Notes under the pieces: generated by a model
The model's input: only the letters and a program-made list of their open reading frames with translations
The model's database searches: none
What the model was told of the DNA's origin: nothing
Position numbers and translations under genes: made by a program
Shown here: positions 37,058 through 50,754 of the stretch, one piece after another
How the letters are laid out: each line of letters starts with the position of its first letter
How positions within the stretch are numbered: position 1 is the stretch's first letter
Assembly (NCBI RefSeq): GCF_016545825.1
Contig: NC_052621.1
Location: 6,844,199-6,908,198 of the forward strand
Length of the DNA: 64,000 nucleotides
Source: Eucalyptus grandis
Lineage: Eukaryota > Streptophyta > Magnoliopsida > Myrtales > Myrtaceae
Reading direction: 5' to 3'

Positions 37058-38014
37058 AATTGGATGTGATTCAGAGTCTTTTTCTGGTTAGAGAGACTCT
37101 CCGGTGTTGGAGCTAGATATCTATCAGCTCAAAACATGGAGCAAAACGTGTTGGTTTGCTTGTGTATTGCTCGGCAGAACTCCCAGGTTTTTAACCTCGT
37201 TTGAAAGTGCTAAAATTCGGTGGGTCCTAAGATGATGGGTGTGGATGCATTTGTTCCTTTTTGTTCTTTTCCATTTCCCTCCACTAATGTCTCATCTCAT
37301 TGGACGGATGAAAGCAATGATAATCTCCTTATCTTAACACTGCTCTGAGTACACTTCGAAGAGCACCAAGATACCTTCGACATCTGTGGTTCTATAACGA
37401 TAAAAGCCGGCAAAACCAGATGTTCCAGATCAGTTTAACGGCAAGCCAGAAAACGACGAGTTTGTTCCTCTGCAGAAGACAAAAATGTTGCTAGGTTTAC
37501 ATGTTCCTCCTTTCAACAGCAGCATGAGCACAGCAAGCAGGGGAGAAGAAATTGGAGCAAAGATGGAAATTTGACCGAATTTATTTACTTATTTTTTGGT
37601 CGAAAGACAGACTTTTATTAGGTGGTGGTCAATCTTGCCTATGCACTTTTAACTTTCCTCAAACATTTGTAACCACATGTATCGAACATATTTGCTTTCA
37701 CATTTATGGATCGTGACCTCTTTTGGATCATCGTTGTTTTTCATTTTAAGAAGAGAAAATAACAATAACTATTACAACGTATGCTATTAGATCAACTGTA
37801 ATTATTTAGAGTCACAGACAAATTATAAAGCATAATATACATCATTTGTGTGAATTTCCACAATGTTGTCAGATATTAACATTTCTTAAAATATTTAAGA
37901 GAAACTAGGAGACCCCACATTGAACCAAATCAAAAACACAAGTTTCCACACAATCATTATGTCATGATTGGTTTTGACCGTCGCGTCACTTTCAAATTGA
38001 AGGGTCAATATCAC
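37058..38014. other. 5' flank of copy C, W-box segment deleted
   Basis: Aligned with the other flanks, but about 19 bp containing AGAGTCAA are missing at about 37314-37315. A second small deletion of about 15 bp (AAGGAAGAGTAGTCG in A) lies near 37760. No gene. Confidence 0.65.
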
Positions 38015-38430
38015 CGTAATCTCCGAACTGATACATCTTAACAAATATATCAAAATTAATTTTTAATCACAAAAGACCTAAAACTAGTATACATATGATA
38101 AATTTTTTATTAATTAATTTTATTAATTTTTACTGTTAAATTACTGAATTGAATAACACGTGACAATTAACGGGTATATTAGTTTGAGATTTTATCCCCA
38201 TTTGTCGTAAGTGTACAATTTTGTAATTTTTCGTGATACTAATCTAATTTAATGAAAATTAACAAAAATAAATTTATCACAAATATACAAAAATATGATT
38301 TTTGTGATAAAAAAACTTGTTTTAAGTAAATTTATCCAAGATATATCAGTTTGAGATTTTGATAATTAAAAAATTAATTTAAGATAAATTTATCATAAAT
38401 GTATTACTTTAAGATTTTTCATAATATTAA
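38015..38430. repeat. Degenerate AT-rich tandem repeat, unit C
   Basis: Counterpart of 3285-3710. Confidence 0.55.
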
Positions 38431-41400
38431 TCGTAAATTAAATGTCCACAAAATTTTCACGGTATATACTGGTCTCTTGTCCCGTCCTGATCATAACCCA
38501 TGTGCTTGTAACCTCGATCGCCCATGGAGATAGGAATACACCACCACGTGAGATGTTGACCCTGTGAAAACCACGAAAAAAGAGGATGTACCTCCAGATC
38601 TACAGGCGCCTTCGGGGAAAATTCCGGGGGACAGGTGGAAGCCCTCCAACGTTGAACGTTGACCGTAGACTTCATGGCTTTTTAAGTAGGTTTTTGTGTG
38701 GGCTTTTGCCTTGTCCCTTTCTTTTAGTTGGAAACGAAGAATTTAAAGAAAATACTGATAAAACAAGCAACATCATGGAAGACTTTGACTTGGCTTGCCC
38801 CTCCCTTCACGCCACACGATGTAGACTGACTAAAAAACGTGATTTCCATTTTGTGCTCTTCGTCTTCCCATGCCATCAATAAATCGGGATTAAATTCTAA
38901 TTTTAAATTTAGGATATGCGATTCAGAATTATAAAATTCAGAATAAAATATAATAAATCCACGATAAGATGAAATTATTTTTATTGAGAATTTTGCAAAC
39001 CGATCCATTATTGAATGGTAGTATGGGCGAAAAATGAGAACTATTCGCCAAACTCGTTGAATCTTATTCATTTGCAGAGTCACGAGTAGGTATTCAACAC
39101 TTTTACTAATAGTTTATGGCGGTGGAAATTAGAAAATTAATCTAACTAAATATAGTTAATTTATTCATGATCAGGTTATATAATATGTCAAGATTTTCCA
39201 TTGTGCATAGAATCAACAAGTAGTAATGACGACTTAATAGTGTCTAAGGAAGGACTCTTTTCAAGCATCTTTAACCATTTTCTTAGATTATCATCACCAT
39301 TTGAATATTGAGACTTTTGCATTGACACGATAGTCTAAATTACGGGAGTTTACACGCTTCAAAAACATGGGGCGAACCATATATCCCATCCGCAACACAC
39401 GTGTTTCTTGACCGTGTGGAAAGAGATGATCCCCAGTCCAACAAAAGGACAAAAAGTAAGGTAAACGATATGAAACTCCACTTGCGAAAAAGAAGAGAAG
39501 AGTAAAAAAAGAGTCAATCGTGAAAGCGGAGACCCGCTTTTAATCGAGTTAAGCCAAACATCCACGACTTGACTTACTGTGTTTTGGTAATGTGTTTCTC
39601 CCTCACTGCCCCATGGGGGCGTCATCATCAGTGTCATCCTTGGCTAGTAGGTTTTACTGAGGATCACATCAGCTAAGGATGTCCGCAAGGTACTTACAAA
39701 TATCTAGAAATTGCTTTCTTATAATTAGGTTTTGCATTGAAATTGAGATTAGAGATTCCTAAGTATTGCTTTCTCATGATTAAGTTTGGCTGTGAAATTT
39801 ATCCCGATGCTGATATTTTCAGAGGCGTGAGGTTCTAATTCCTTCATGGCTTAATATCATTGAAAATCTTAAACCGGTATTTCCATGAGACATTCATCTC
39901 AAATTTATTTTTGTTCCACAAAAAATCTTTAAGTAGGACCTCCACGATACATTTTATCCAACTAATTTTTGCCTCATGAAAAATCCCGAATTGATGCCAT
40001 CGACCCAAATCTACATTCCGTTAAAATATATACATGTTAACATACATGGATTTCCCACATTGGTCTTGTCAATTTCCATGTCGGAACTGTCTTTAATATC
40101 ATCTACCATGTGTGATCCGTCTCACAGTTGCAAGTGACGTGTGCCGGCATGTGTGCATACTAACGGGATATTGAATAAAACATTAGCCGATGATAGATTT
40201 GGGTTGGGGTACCAATATGGATTCTTTCTTGTAACAAAAAATTAGTTTAAGTTAAATATGTCATAAGTTTCAATTTAAGAGTATTTGTGAAAGGGAATTT
40301 AGTTTGAAAATAAATGTGTCATAAGGCATCAATTAGGAATTTTTAAGGGTAATAACCCTTCCTTATTTGCAAAACCCTTCCTTCCCCAACTCAAGTTGGC
40401 TCACTTTCGGAATTAATGCGGAGCAAGACTATCTAATAAAATCCTATGGACAAGGACATTCTTGGAAAGAAAAGGAATGTTTAGCAAAAAGATGAAAAGA
40501 AAGATAAAATTCACCAAAAACCTTAAAATTTATCAAAAGAGATGTGATTGTGTTGTAGAAATTGTTGCATAATATTAGACCTATCAAAATAAGTGATAAA
40601 CTCATATAGATGGGATGAGTTATTATATAGTTAAGTCATATTCAGTAAATGAGTCATAAATGTGCTTAAAAATAATTTGGATATTAAAATATTCATAAAT
40701 GGGTTTACAACTTACCTAGATCCAATCCGTCTCCATAACTCTCTCTTCATTTTCTCTCACCCTTACTCGATCTCAAGCTTGCTCACTCCCTCTTCTCTCT
40801 TCACTGTGTCTCTTGTATTATGATAATAAAATGAAGCTCTAAAACTAGCTGAAATTTATGTAGTCAAGGGTGTTTTTTGAAGTCCATTTGTCCTGAGTGA
40901 TCGCATGATAATTTTTTACTCATTTCTATCTTGACTATTACTTCTACACGAGCAGAAAAAACAAGTCTCCGTTCGTTAGTCTTCATGAAAAAGGAGTCTT
41001 TGTTGTATAGATTAGCGTTAGTGCTTGGAGTCGTTGCAACACACTAACATCTGTGCGTAGAGTTGTTGCAACCCACTCACGTTTCGTACGTTCCATAGAT
41101 CTGCAAGACAGCGACCTGAATGATTCTGATTGATTCCCACTGGTCCCGGCGCTTCTTTTGGTAATGTCCAAGTCAAATGGCCAACCTTTGAATGTTCGCC
41201 GTGCCCTCCTATTCTCCAGTGGGACAGCTTCTGATTAGTTTCCTGATGTAATTGGTCTTGTGGTGGACTTGAGTGCATGGGCAAATTTTCCACAGGATGA
41301 CCCGGCAATGACAGATCGAGCCTCCTAGATGAGTAGGGAACATAAAACCGGGTGGCATCGAGGCCACATGATTGAACTAAACCAATCCTCATCGCCAGTT

Positions 41401-42477
41401 CCGGCGCATCATGAGGTCTGTGATTGATGGTCCCAATGAACCCGATGCACGGAAGGAATTCATCTCGGACCATATCATACGCTTCCCTTTTATGCAGTGC
41501 ACACTAACTAATTCAATAGGAGTTGTCAGTGCAAAGTTGCCAACACATCTAGGAATCTTGCCAAGGCATATTACACAAGTAACTATCGTCGACATGCTCA
41601 GACATGCTTAGTTAACCATGTAAATATGTTACCTGTGTCAACACTGGCACGCTTAAATGCATTTCAAGATTTTAACATGTGACAGACAATGAGCATCTAG
41701 TGTAAACTAAAGCAGAAAAAACCCAGCAAAGATCAAAGAGCGTATCTACTCACGCAGAATCAATTATTGCGCTCGTCATCCAAGCATGCGTAATGGAGCT
41801 CAACAATCACGCTCTTGTGCTAGTCAGGATGGTTGGAATTCTATTATCCAATCGCAGTAAAGTCACGGAGAACAGGAGTGTCGAACTACTCATTTCAAAC
41901 ACGGCAGCAACAAATTCTTTGCTAAAGCTGGGTGATCATACTATTGTTTGTCTAAAGTTACCATTAATCTGACATGATTTCCCATAAAGAATCCATCTCT
42001 GGCTAAAGTTTCCAGTGGAATCTGAACTAATTCCAGATTCGAGACTGGATACTTTGTCTCCACAAACAGAAGTTGCGTATCCAACTCTGGGTATTCAGCA
42101 ATTGACTTTAGTTCAGTCGCAAGATGAGGCTAAAACGATAAGTAATTCCACTAAGAGAGTGCTTTCTGGACATTAGACTACGAACTAGACACATGAAAGA
42201 CTTCATGTACATGAATAAAGGCAATTGCTTCGGAAGTCCATAGATGCTGAATATGTTGATTCAAGTGTCTTCAATTCGAGCTTCATCATGAGTGATGAAG
42301 TGCACTAGATATAGAAGATACTGAATATGTGTCTCTCACGGATTTGGCCGCTTTAAATAGCAGAACAATAAATTGGTAAAGTAGTTTACGTCTAGATTCA
42401 AAAGAGCGAGAATCGATGTCTTATAACACTGACAAAATTATCTTTTGTCGAAATAGATTTTAGTAGCCTGAAAATCA
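38431..42477. other. Intergenic block of unit C, no gene recognised
   Basis: Collinear with unit A from 3711 to about 9030, without the MITE, the GC-cored element (empty CTTTG site near 42055) and the (AG)n segment. A 151-codon minus-strand frame at 41018-41473 is open here but interrupted in unit A, and I recognise no family in it. Confidence 0.55.
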
Positions 42478-43165
42478 TGTTAAGAATAGATTGGAAGGGC
42501 AACTATACAATGACCTTTTCCAATTAGCAACAAAAAGGCAAATTGGGCATGAAAATTTGTTGAAGGAAAAAGATAAGAAGCCGGACAAACATGATGTGAC
42601 CTTCGTGGAGAGGTATGGACCTAAGGATGATCTAGACCAAGGAGAATATGCTAAGATAGCAGTAGCTAAAATGGTTATCGACAAGTCATATATTTGTCAA
42701 TTATTCAGGCCAGCATAGAGTTAAAGAGAAGTTGAAGGAGAACATCATGCTCTAGGCGAAAGATACTTGGTATTACTCAATTCATGTGAACAAAATGGAT
42801 GAGACTTTCTACTTGCTTCTAGCCGATGGCCTGATAAAACTGATCGAAGGCCAAACCATACGGAGCAGAAAAGAATTTGGAAACAAGAAATATTGTAAAT
42901 AGCACCACTCATGGAGCCATAATATTGCCGATTGCATTATTATTAGAAAGAATATCCAATGAGGTAATTCCAATAGGTAAGATTAAGTTTACCGATGAAA
43001 AAGAAAAGGCTCCATTGGAGATAGATGTTGACCCATTCCCTCTCATGATTGTGGTGTGTGTGAAGCTAAAAGGTAAGAAGCCACGGTAACCAAATTCGTG
43101 TGCTCGTTGCAAGCGAGAAATAGGTCGAAGCTACTATACCTAGCGTAAAGAAAAAATGCCACGAG
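42478..43165 (+). pseudogene. Degraded Ty3/gypsy gag-like fragment, unit C
   Basis: Includes an open stretch MEGQLYNDLFQLATKRQIGH continuing to VERYGPKDDLDQGEYAKIAV, then in shifted frames KEFGNKKYCK and IDVDPFPLM. Same relic as 9030-9710. Confidence 0.6.
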
Positions 43166-43496
43166 GAGGATTTCCTGGCCAAAATATAAGGTATAGTTGT
43201 CACTGAATTCTATCAACAGTCCTAATCATATCGGTCAAACGAGTCGCCCCAAAGTATTTGATCTAGTCATATTCCCTAGGGGGCAAATTTAGAAGAAGTC
43301 ATTCAAACAAAGGTTTTAGGAAGGAGATCCTACTATTGGCATATTGAGAGAGCCAAGCGGTAAGTTTGAGTATTATGTTAGTTATGCATGTTAATCACGT
43401 TACCCACAAGGCATTGTTCTAACCACATCAAGTGAAGAGCTTGATGACATATCTCTTGAAGATACTAGTCGGCTGACACCCTCTCGTCGATGAATG

Positions 43497-43626
43497 TAAG
43501 GTTGTGTTTGGCAATCATGATATAATTAAGGATATGAAAAATTTATACTATTCTACGTTTGGTGCCTACTCAAAGACAAGATAAAGTCAAATATAATGAG
43601 AATATAGACTAGATAAAATTATCTTA
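43497..43626. mobile_element. 5' remnant of the hAT-like element
   Basis: Begins AAGGTTGTGTTTGGCAATCA and stops after GATAAAATTATCTTA, where unit A sequence resumes about 2.7 kb further along. So one deletion removed the element's 3' part, the intervening block and half of the GC-cored element. Confidence 0.55.
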
Positions 43627-44153
43627 GGATGAGCTTGCCCAACCCCTGGCGAGGCTTTACATTGCCGGGCCACCATGAGGTTGGCCTCACCAAGGTTGGG
43701 CAACGCTGCCCTTGCAGTGGCTCCGCAGCGGCTAGACGAGGCTCGCCCTCGCTTTGGCTAGGTAAGCCTTGCCAGATCTAGCGAGGCCGAGCTCACCTAG
43801 TTGAGCCTCACCCACCCGCTAGGGAGGCTCGGTCGACGAGGCTCGGTCTCACCGAGGGCTAATGACACTTCGACAAAGTCGCTGGCTAAAAAGGAAGAAG
43901 AAGAAGAATAAAAGGAAAAATGAAAAGAAAAAAAAAGAGAAAAATATAATAAAATTATTAAAAAATTAAAAGAAATTCTAAGTCATAAAAAATTTGAGAT
44001 CTTACCAAATGCATTGCTATCTCAGGAGAAGAAATTTTGGACAATTATCAAACGTATTTAAATACTCAAAAACTCTTCTAGGGAATAGAAAAAAATCATT
44101 TCTAAGCATAAATTGTTTCCAAAAATAGAATGGTTACTAAATAAACCTAAATG
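43627..44153. mobile_element. 3' remnant of the GC-cored element, unit C
   Basis: Matches the right half of 12472-13389, from GATGAGCTTGCCCAACCCC to ATAAACCTAAA. Confidence 0.55.
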
Positions 44154-44920
44154 TTTTTCGATGGGTTAAGTTCTAATTCTATCACCAACTCAGGCAGCTC
44201 TTTTTTGGAATTGGAGCTGAGTAAGACCATCTAATAACTTCCTGTATCAAGGAAACTCTAAGAACCCAAAGGAAATGTTAAGAAAAAAGAGATAAGATAA
44301 ACACACAAAATATTATAAAATCGATGAACGAGATGTAATTAAGTTCCAATTTTCTTTTATTGTTTTCTTTTATATAATGAAGTTGTAAAACTTGTGAAAA
44401 TAATGGAGTCAAAGATGTCTATAAACATCGGCGCTGATAAAGAATTGATATGGACTTTTCCAGAGGCCACAGAGAGAAGTATCGCGTGGACTGACGAACG
44501 ATGAGAAGAGAAAAGCCTGTTCAGCTGGAAATTCGACAGGACACGAATCGATTCCTTGAACAATGGACCAAAAGCAACCTTTAAACATTGCACACGATGA
44601 TTCTGACTACATAGAACCTGAAAATTATTTCAGTGCTCCTGACAGAAAGTGGACGGATGATAATCCAAATCCTAACAAAGGGTAAAAACGCAGCTCAGGA
44701 GTTGCAAGGCAGGAAAACCAGTTTGTTCTGGTTAATGCAGTTTTTATGTATTATCCAACTCACCGATGGACAAAGCAAGGCTCTGTTCAGTTCACGAAAT
44801 ATAAATAATTTGAAAAATATTTCTAAAAAAATGATTATTTATATTACTTAAAAAAAAAAACAAATGAAGGAAATATAGTTTAAGAAAGATGTCCCATGTC
44901 ATTTTGTTGTTTATTGGTAG
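44154..44920. other. Intergenic sequence next to hexokinase relic, unit C
   Basis: Collinear with 13390-14151 and 31878-32647; no gene recognised. Confidence 0.5.
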
Positions 44921-45052
44921 ACTTTATGAGAAGCTGATTTCTGGCATTTACCTCCGAGAAATTGTCCAGATAGCTTTGTTGAGAATGGCCGTGGAGTCGG
45001 CATTTTTTGGAGATGTCGTTCCAATGAAGCTGAAAATTCCTTGCATACTAAG
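44921..45052 (+). pseudogene. Hexokinase exon relic, unit C (part 1)
   Basis: RLYEKLISGIYLREIVQIAL, RMAVESAFFGDVVPMKLKIP, CILR. Least decayed version of this exon, with an intact donor CTAAG|GTGCAA and FFGD retained. Matches the plant hexokinase FEKLISGMYLGEIVRR segment. Confidence 0.82.
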
Positions 45053-45327
45053 GTGCAATTATAAATTTAATCCTGGCTGCTTCTACTTATGAACATGAGA
45101 TGGTTGGGTTTCCTCAAACTTCCGTCCCAAATTTGCAGGACTCCTCGGAGGTACCAGTCCATCTGCAGCTTAATATTATACTCTCTAGTAGCATCGCTTT
45201 TTCACTTCCGTTTTGACTAGTACTAATGAAAAAGTAATCCCTATTTAATGCTCCACTTTCCTAAATTCAGTGCCCAACTTTAGGAATTGCTGAGCCCCCC
45301 TATAGTTAATGCTGATTTGTCCGTCCT

Positions 45328-45679
<352 letters not shown>

Positions 45680-45736
45680 CCCTTTTCTCAGGATATAATT
45701 TGGGTCTCTTTGGGTCTCGTTGTATCATACTTTGAG

Positions 45737-46270
45737 GTGGGGGACCAGCGATGGTCTACTGAGCAACTTTAGCCTAGAAAGCTCTAGTATCCGAGGAGGA
45801 AGAGATGCAAATTTATTAAGTCTACGAATAAATGATCAGGCTCACACCAGGACTCTTTAGAAAGCTCCTTTTGAGCCCTTTATCACTCTCCCAATAAAGC
45901 GGGAACTATTTTAGCTGGAACCTCAAGGATTCTTGTTTTGTGGATGTCTCCACTTGTAATGATCAATAATAGATGGTTCAATGAAATATTGTCTTTATAT
46001 CTCAGAGGCAACAATGGTGAGTCGGCAAGTCATTGTGACGAACTGTTTGCATTTTAGTTTACTTGAGCATAATTCTGAAAACCTCAATTGTATTAAGAAA
46101 AAGGGTCTTATTTCTTGGTTCCTTTTGTGTCATTATCATATAATATCAATTATGAGAACTGTCTGAGTTAAAGAATTTATTTCCAAACCATCAATGGATT
46201 TGCCAACTTTATTGAGACGCAAATGCGGCAAAAAATCAGACATTCAATGGCGATATTCATGGAACAGCAA
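45737..46270. other. About 535 bp present only in unit C
   Basis: Units A and B pass directly from CATACTTTG to TTGCTGAAG (22506-22520; 33612-33626), whereas unit C has extra DNA between the two. No inverted repeats or ORF of note. It could be ancestral 3' sequence lost in A and B rather than an insertion. Confidence 0.45.
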
Positions 46271-46607
46271 CATCTTTCATTGCTGAAGTGGCTATCTCCA
46301 TCGAAGTCTATCTATCTAGCTCAAATTGACATAGCCATCTCTCATATTCTGTTCATTCAGAAACTAGTCTTAAGTATGGATGACTAATACATAGTTAGAC
46401 AAATCGTTTGATGCTTGTCTCTCTGTGGGACAAGTTAGAAAAGTTTTGCAAAAGTTGGAAGACTCCTACACTTAGCTTCTGCAACTGTTCTAGTGCAAAC
46501 GGTCAGTAAGTGTTGCACTCAAGAACATGAAAATTGCTGCGTGGCATTTCCTCATGCTTGGAATTTTCGAGGAGTGGGATGACATCGAACTTGTGTTGGG
46601 ATTTCTT

Positions 46608-49600
46608 CTAGACATTGTACAGCGGATTGCTACATTTGAGCAGCACTTGCAGTACCTCCTTCATTGTAGGCCTCGTGGAAGGCAGAGTAGCAGTGCAAAA
46701 GATCCCGAGCTTGAAAACATTGCTTATTTCATCCACGTTTGAGTCGTGCTTGATCTCCTCATCTAATGCGTCAGATATCGGGTTGCCATCTTGGATGTGA
46801 CGCCATGCCCAATCAGCGAGGCACATGTCTTCATCCCCGTCGTTAGCCTCCCTCCCAGTGGTTAGTTCCAAGAGAACTACCCCAAAGCTATAGACATCAA
46901 TCTTCTCATTGACTCTTGTCGTATGAGCATACTCTGTTGTTCAACAGCAAAAAAAAGGCAAGACAAAACTAAATATTCCTGCTGGTATGATATGTAAAGT
47001 ATGAGGAGGGCGAACTGGCATAGCTGAAATGAACTCACGTCAAGTAAATAGACGAACCTGGTGCCAAATAGCCGAAAGAACCAGCAACGGCTGTCATGCT
47101 AACAGCTTCTCCAGGCTTGGCCAACATCCTTGCAAGGCCGAAGTCAGCAATTTTTGCGTTGAACTCTGAGTCTAAGAGAATGTTGCTCGATTTCACGTCT
47201 CGGTGGATGATGGGTGATGAACAATCATTATGCATATAGCAAAGTCCTTTAGCTGCTCCGAGTGCAATCTGCAACCTATTGGGCCAATCCAAGATCATAT
47301 TGTTGGCAACACCTGACATGGGCGACAATCTGTTCTTCTTGTGAAGCCAATGGTCCAAGCTGCTATTTTCCATGTACTCATACACTAGGAGTTTCGAGTT
47401 CTCACAAGAAATACAGCACAACAATTTGACGATGTGCCGATGCTTAATGTTCCCAAGTATCTCCACTTCTGCTACGAATTGCTTTTCCAGCTTCTCATTT
47501 AACTTTTGGTTATTCGAAATCCTTTTCACAGCGACAGCGTCACCAGAAGGATTCACAATAATGCGATATACTTTTCCTGATCCGCCACTTCCAATCACAT
47601 TATGCTCCTTCAATCCCGACAGAATATTTGATTCCGTAAAATTCAAACGTTGGAATGAAGTCAGTTTCGGAGTTGAATCAAACCAATCCCTGTTCTTTCT
47701 GGAAGCTCTGATCGTGATTAGCACCACCGACAAAATGCACATCGCCGCTGCAATGGCCAAGATCATGATCAAGGTGAGATTGGTCTTGCTCAAGCTATGG
47801 GATTGGGCGTTGCAGACATTGATCCTCATGAACGAATTGGATGCACAGAGCCCGGGGTTGTTCAGGAAACCGGTGTCATATGCGGTGTTCTCTAACTTGG
47901 CTGGGATTGGTCCACTGAGGCGATTGGATGATAAATTCAGACGGTTCAGAATCAGTTGGCCGATTTCAGGAGGAATCAAGCTGGACAGTTGGTTGTCAGA
48001 CAGGTCTAACTGCGTGAGTCCAGGTAGAAAACCGATTTCACTAGGAATCGGTCCCGAGATCTTATTGTGACTGAGATTCAGAGTGGTCAAGGATTTCCAT
48101 GAAACGATGTCTGTGGGAAGAATCCCAGAGAGCTCGTTCTGACCAAGCAAAAGCATCGTCAGCTTAGGAAGCTCGGTCAATTCAGTTGGAACCGTGCCAC
48201 TGAGGAGGTTATTACTGGCATCCAACACCACCATGTTCCTCCACGAAGACACCGTGCTGGGAATCTTGCCGAAGAATTTGTTGTTGCTCATCTCGATCCG
48301 AGTGAGGTTAGGGGACAGCTCCTGGGGAAGCTCGCCGGTTAATCTATTACCACTCAAGATCAAAGCTGTCAAGTTCCGTGACATCCAGAGTCCTCCAGGC
48401 ACATTGCCGGTGAATCCATTGCTGTTCAACCTTGCCACGGACAAAGAACTGCAATTTCCAAGTGACTTGGGCAACTCCCCATTGAGATTGTTGTCCATAG
48501 CGGCCAAACCAAACAGCGTGCCACCATGGCACAGATGTTCTGGAAATGTACCGGTCAAGTTGTTGTAGGCCACTTCAAATCTCGTGAGCGGGGAAAACTT
48601 GCCAAAGTCCGGGGGGATCGTGCCCGATAGATTGTTGTTGGACAACCTGACATCAGACAAAGCGGGAAGTTGCGCGATACCTTTCGGGATTCCGCCAGAC
48701 AATTGATTGAACCCTAAATTCAAGCTGTATAGATTCTTGAGCTTTCCGAAAACTTCAGGTATGTTCCCCATCAAATTATTAGAAGACAGATCAATCACGC
48801 TCAGGTTCGCAGCGCTGACTTTCTGAGGGATCGACCCGGACACATTAGTCTCGTACACGTACAACTCGCTCAAGTTCCTTAGAGCAAAAATGCTGCCCGG
48901 GATCTCTCCTGTCAGTGGATTCATCCCCAAATCCAAGTGCTCGATAGCCTCCATATTGCTGATCGTCTCCGGGATTCCACCATACAGGTTTGTCTGCGCC
49001 ATTGAGAAGAACCGCAGCTTCTTCAGGGCAGTGAAGTTCTGTGGTAGCTGCGATCGCATGAACTTGTAGTTGTACTCCAGCCTCAGTTCTTCAAGATTGG
49101 AGAGGCCAAAAATCTCTTCAGGGTACGTGCCATTGTACTCGGACTGGTAAAGGTGAAGGATCCTCAGCCTCTGCAGCCTCGTGATTGATGCTGGGACGTC
49201 GAAAGAGAAGCTGTTGGCGGCGAGAATCAGGACCTGAAGATTGGCCATGCCATCGATATCAGATGGAATTGGACCTTCGAAGTAATTCTGGGACAGGTCG
49301 AGGTACAGGAGCTTGGAACAGTTGTAGAGAACTGTGGGAAACTCTCCGGGAATATTGTTGTTGGAGAGATCGAGCCTGGTCAGATTGTTGAGGTCGCAGA
49401 TGAATGGGGGGATTGGATAATTTATGTTCAGGTTGGCAAGCTTGAGCTCGGTGATCGAGCCATCTTGGCAGGTGACCTCGGGCCATGTGCAGTGGGAGGT
49501 TGAATTGGAGGGGACCCAGTTATCGAGGGAAGATGGGTCTTGCCAGGTTTGCCTCAGCTTCAAGAGGACTTGCTGTTCTTGATCCGGGATTTGAGACTCT

Positions 49601-49689
49601 GCAACATGGGAGAGGCAGCAGAGGAAGACGAGACACGGGATGTAGAAGAAGAAGTGAATATGAGGAGGTGATGAGGTTAGTCTCGGCAT
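46608..49689 (-). CDS. LRR receptor-like kinase, copy D, tail truncated by nonsense codon
   Basis: Exon 1 47058-49689 (same length as copy C), 124-bp GT-AG intron, exon 2 46608-46933. Signal peptide, LRRs, TM helix, GSGGSGKVY, HRDVKSSN, ADFGLARML and the LPSTRPTMKEVLQVLL end of the kinase are all present. A TAG at 46608-46610 (GAG in B and C) stops the protein after PLYNV, giving 985 aa instead of 1020. The old reading frame continues for 35 codons to TGA at 46503-46505 with further drift. Because the cut lies after the kinase fold, the receptor may still work, without a tail that could carry regulatory phosphosites. Differs from B and C in a substantial share of LRR surface residues. Confidence 0.9.
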
Positions 49690-50754
49690 AATTGGAGGTA
49701 GTTCAGAGTCTTTTTCTGGTTAGAGAGACTCTCCGGTGTTGGAGCTAGATATCTATGAGCTCAAAACATGAAGCAAAAAGTGTTGGTTTGCTTGTGTATT
49801 GCTCGGCAGAACTCCCGGGTTTTTAACTTCGTTTGAAAGTGCTAAAATTCGGTGGGTCCTAAGATGATGGGTGTGCATGCATTTGTTCCTTTTTGATCTT
49901 TTCCATTTCTCTCCACTAATGTCTCATCACACTGGACGGATGAAAGAGGGGAAGAGTCAAAGAGCCAATGATAATCTACTTATCTTAACACCACTCTGGA
50001 GTACACTTCGAAGAGCAACAAGATGCCTTCGACATCTGTGGTTCTATAACCGATAAAAGCCGGCAAAAACAGATGTTCCGGATCAGTTTAACGGCAAGCC
50101 AGAAAACGACAAGTTTGTTCCTCTGCAGAAGACAAAAATGTTGCTAGGTGTACATGGTCCTCCTTTCAACAGCAGTATGAGCAAAGCAAGCAGGGGAGAA
50201 GATATTAGGGCAATGATGGAAATTTGACAGAATTTATTTACTTATTTTTTGGTTGAAAGACGGACTTTTATCAGGTGGTGGTCAATCTTGCCTATGCAAT
50301 TTCAACTGTCCTCAAACCTATGTAACCACATGTGTCGAATATTTTTGTGTTTTACTGATCTGACCTCTCTTGGATCACCTTTTTTTTCCTCATTTTAAGA
50401 AAAGGAAGACTAGTCACATAACAGTAACCATTACAACATATGTTATCAGATCAACCATATTTATTTAAAGTCATAGACAAATTGCAAAGTATACCACCGT
50501 TGAGTTTGGAACCCTGAATAGACTACTGGTGAAGATACATTGTTAGGTGCTCCATTTTATTTTCCCATTGAGGCCGAACCTAAACCTATGCTCATTCGTG
50601 TGAATTTGCACAACATTGTCGGATATTAACATTTCTTAAAACAATTATAGAAACTAGGAGACCCAACATTGCACCAACTCAAAAACACAAGTTTCCATGC
50701 GATCATTATGTCATGATTAGTTTTGACGGTCACATCACTTACAAGTTGAAAGGT
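49690..50754. other. 5' flank of copy D
   Basis: Aligned with the other copies. More diverged beyond about 50300, with an extra segment near 50490-50590 not seen in A-C. No gene. Confidence 0.6.
49955..49960 (-). promoter_or_regulatory. W-box (TTGACT) upstream of copy D
   Basis: Same conserved place as in A and B, about 266 bp from the ATG. Confidence 0.4.

Noticed and set aside
41018..41473. 151-codon minus-strand ORF in unit C
   Set aside because: The aligned region of unit A is interrupted and missing a segment, there are no recognisable motifs, and no splice context is evident.
47372..48070. 232-codon plus-strand ORF opposite the kinase/TM part of copy D
   Set aside because: Shadow of the real minus-strand exon; truncated in B and C by sense-neutral changes.
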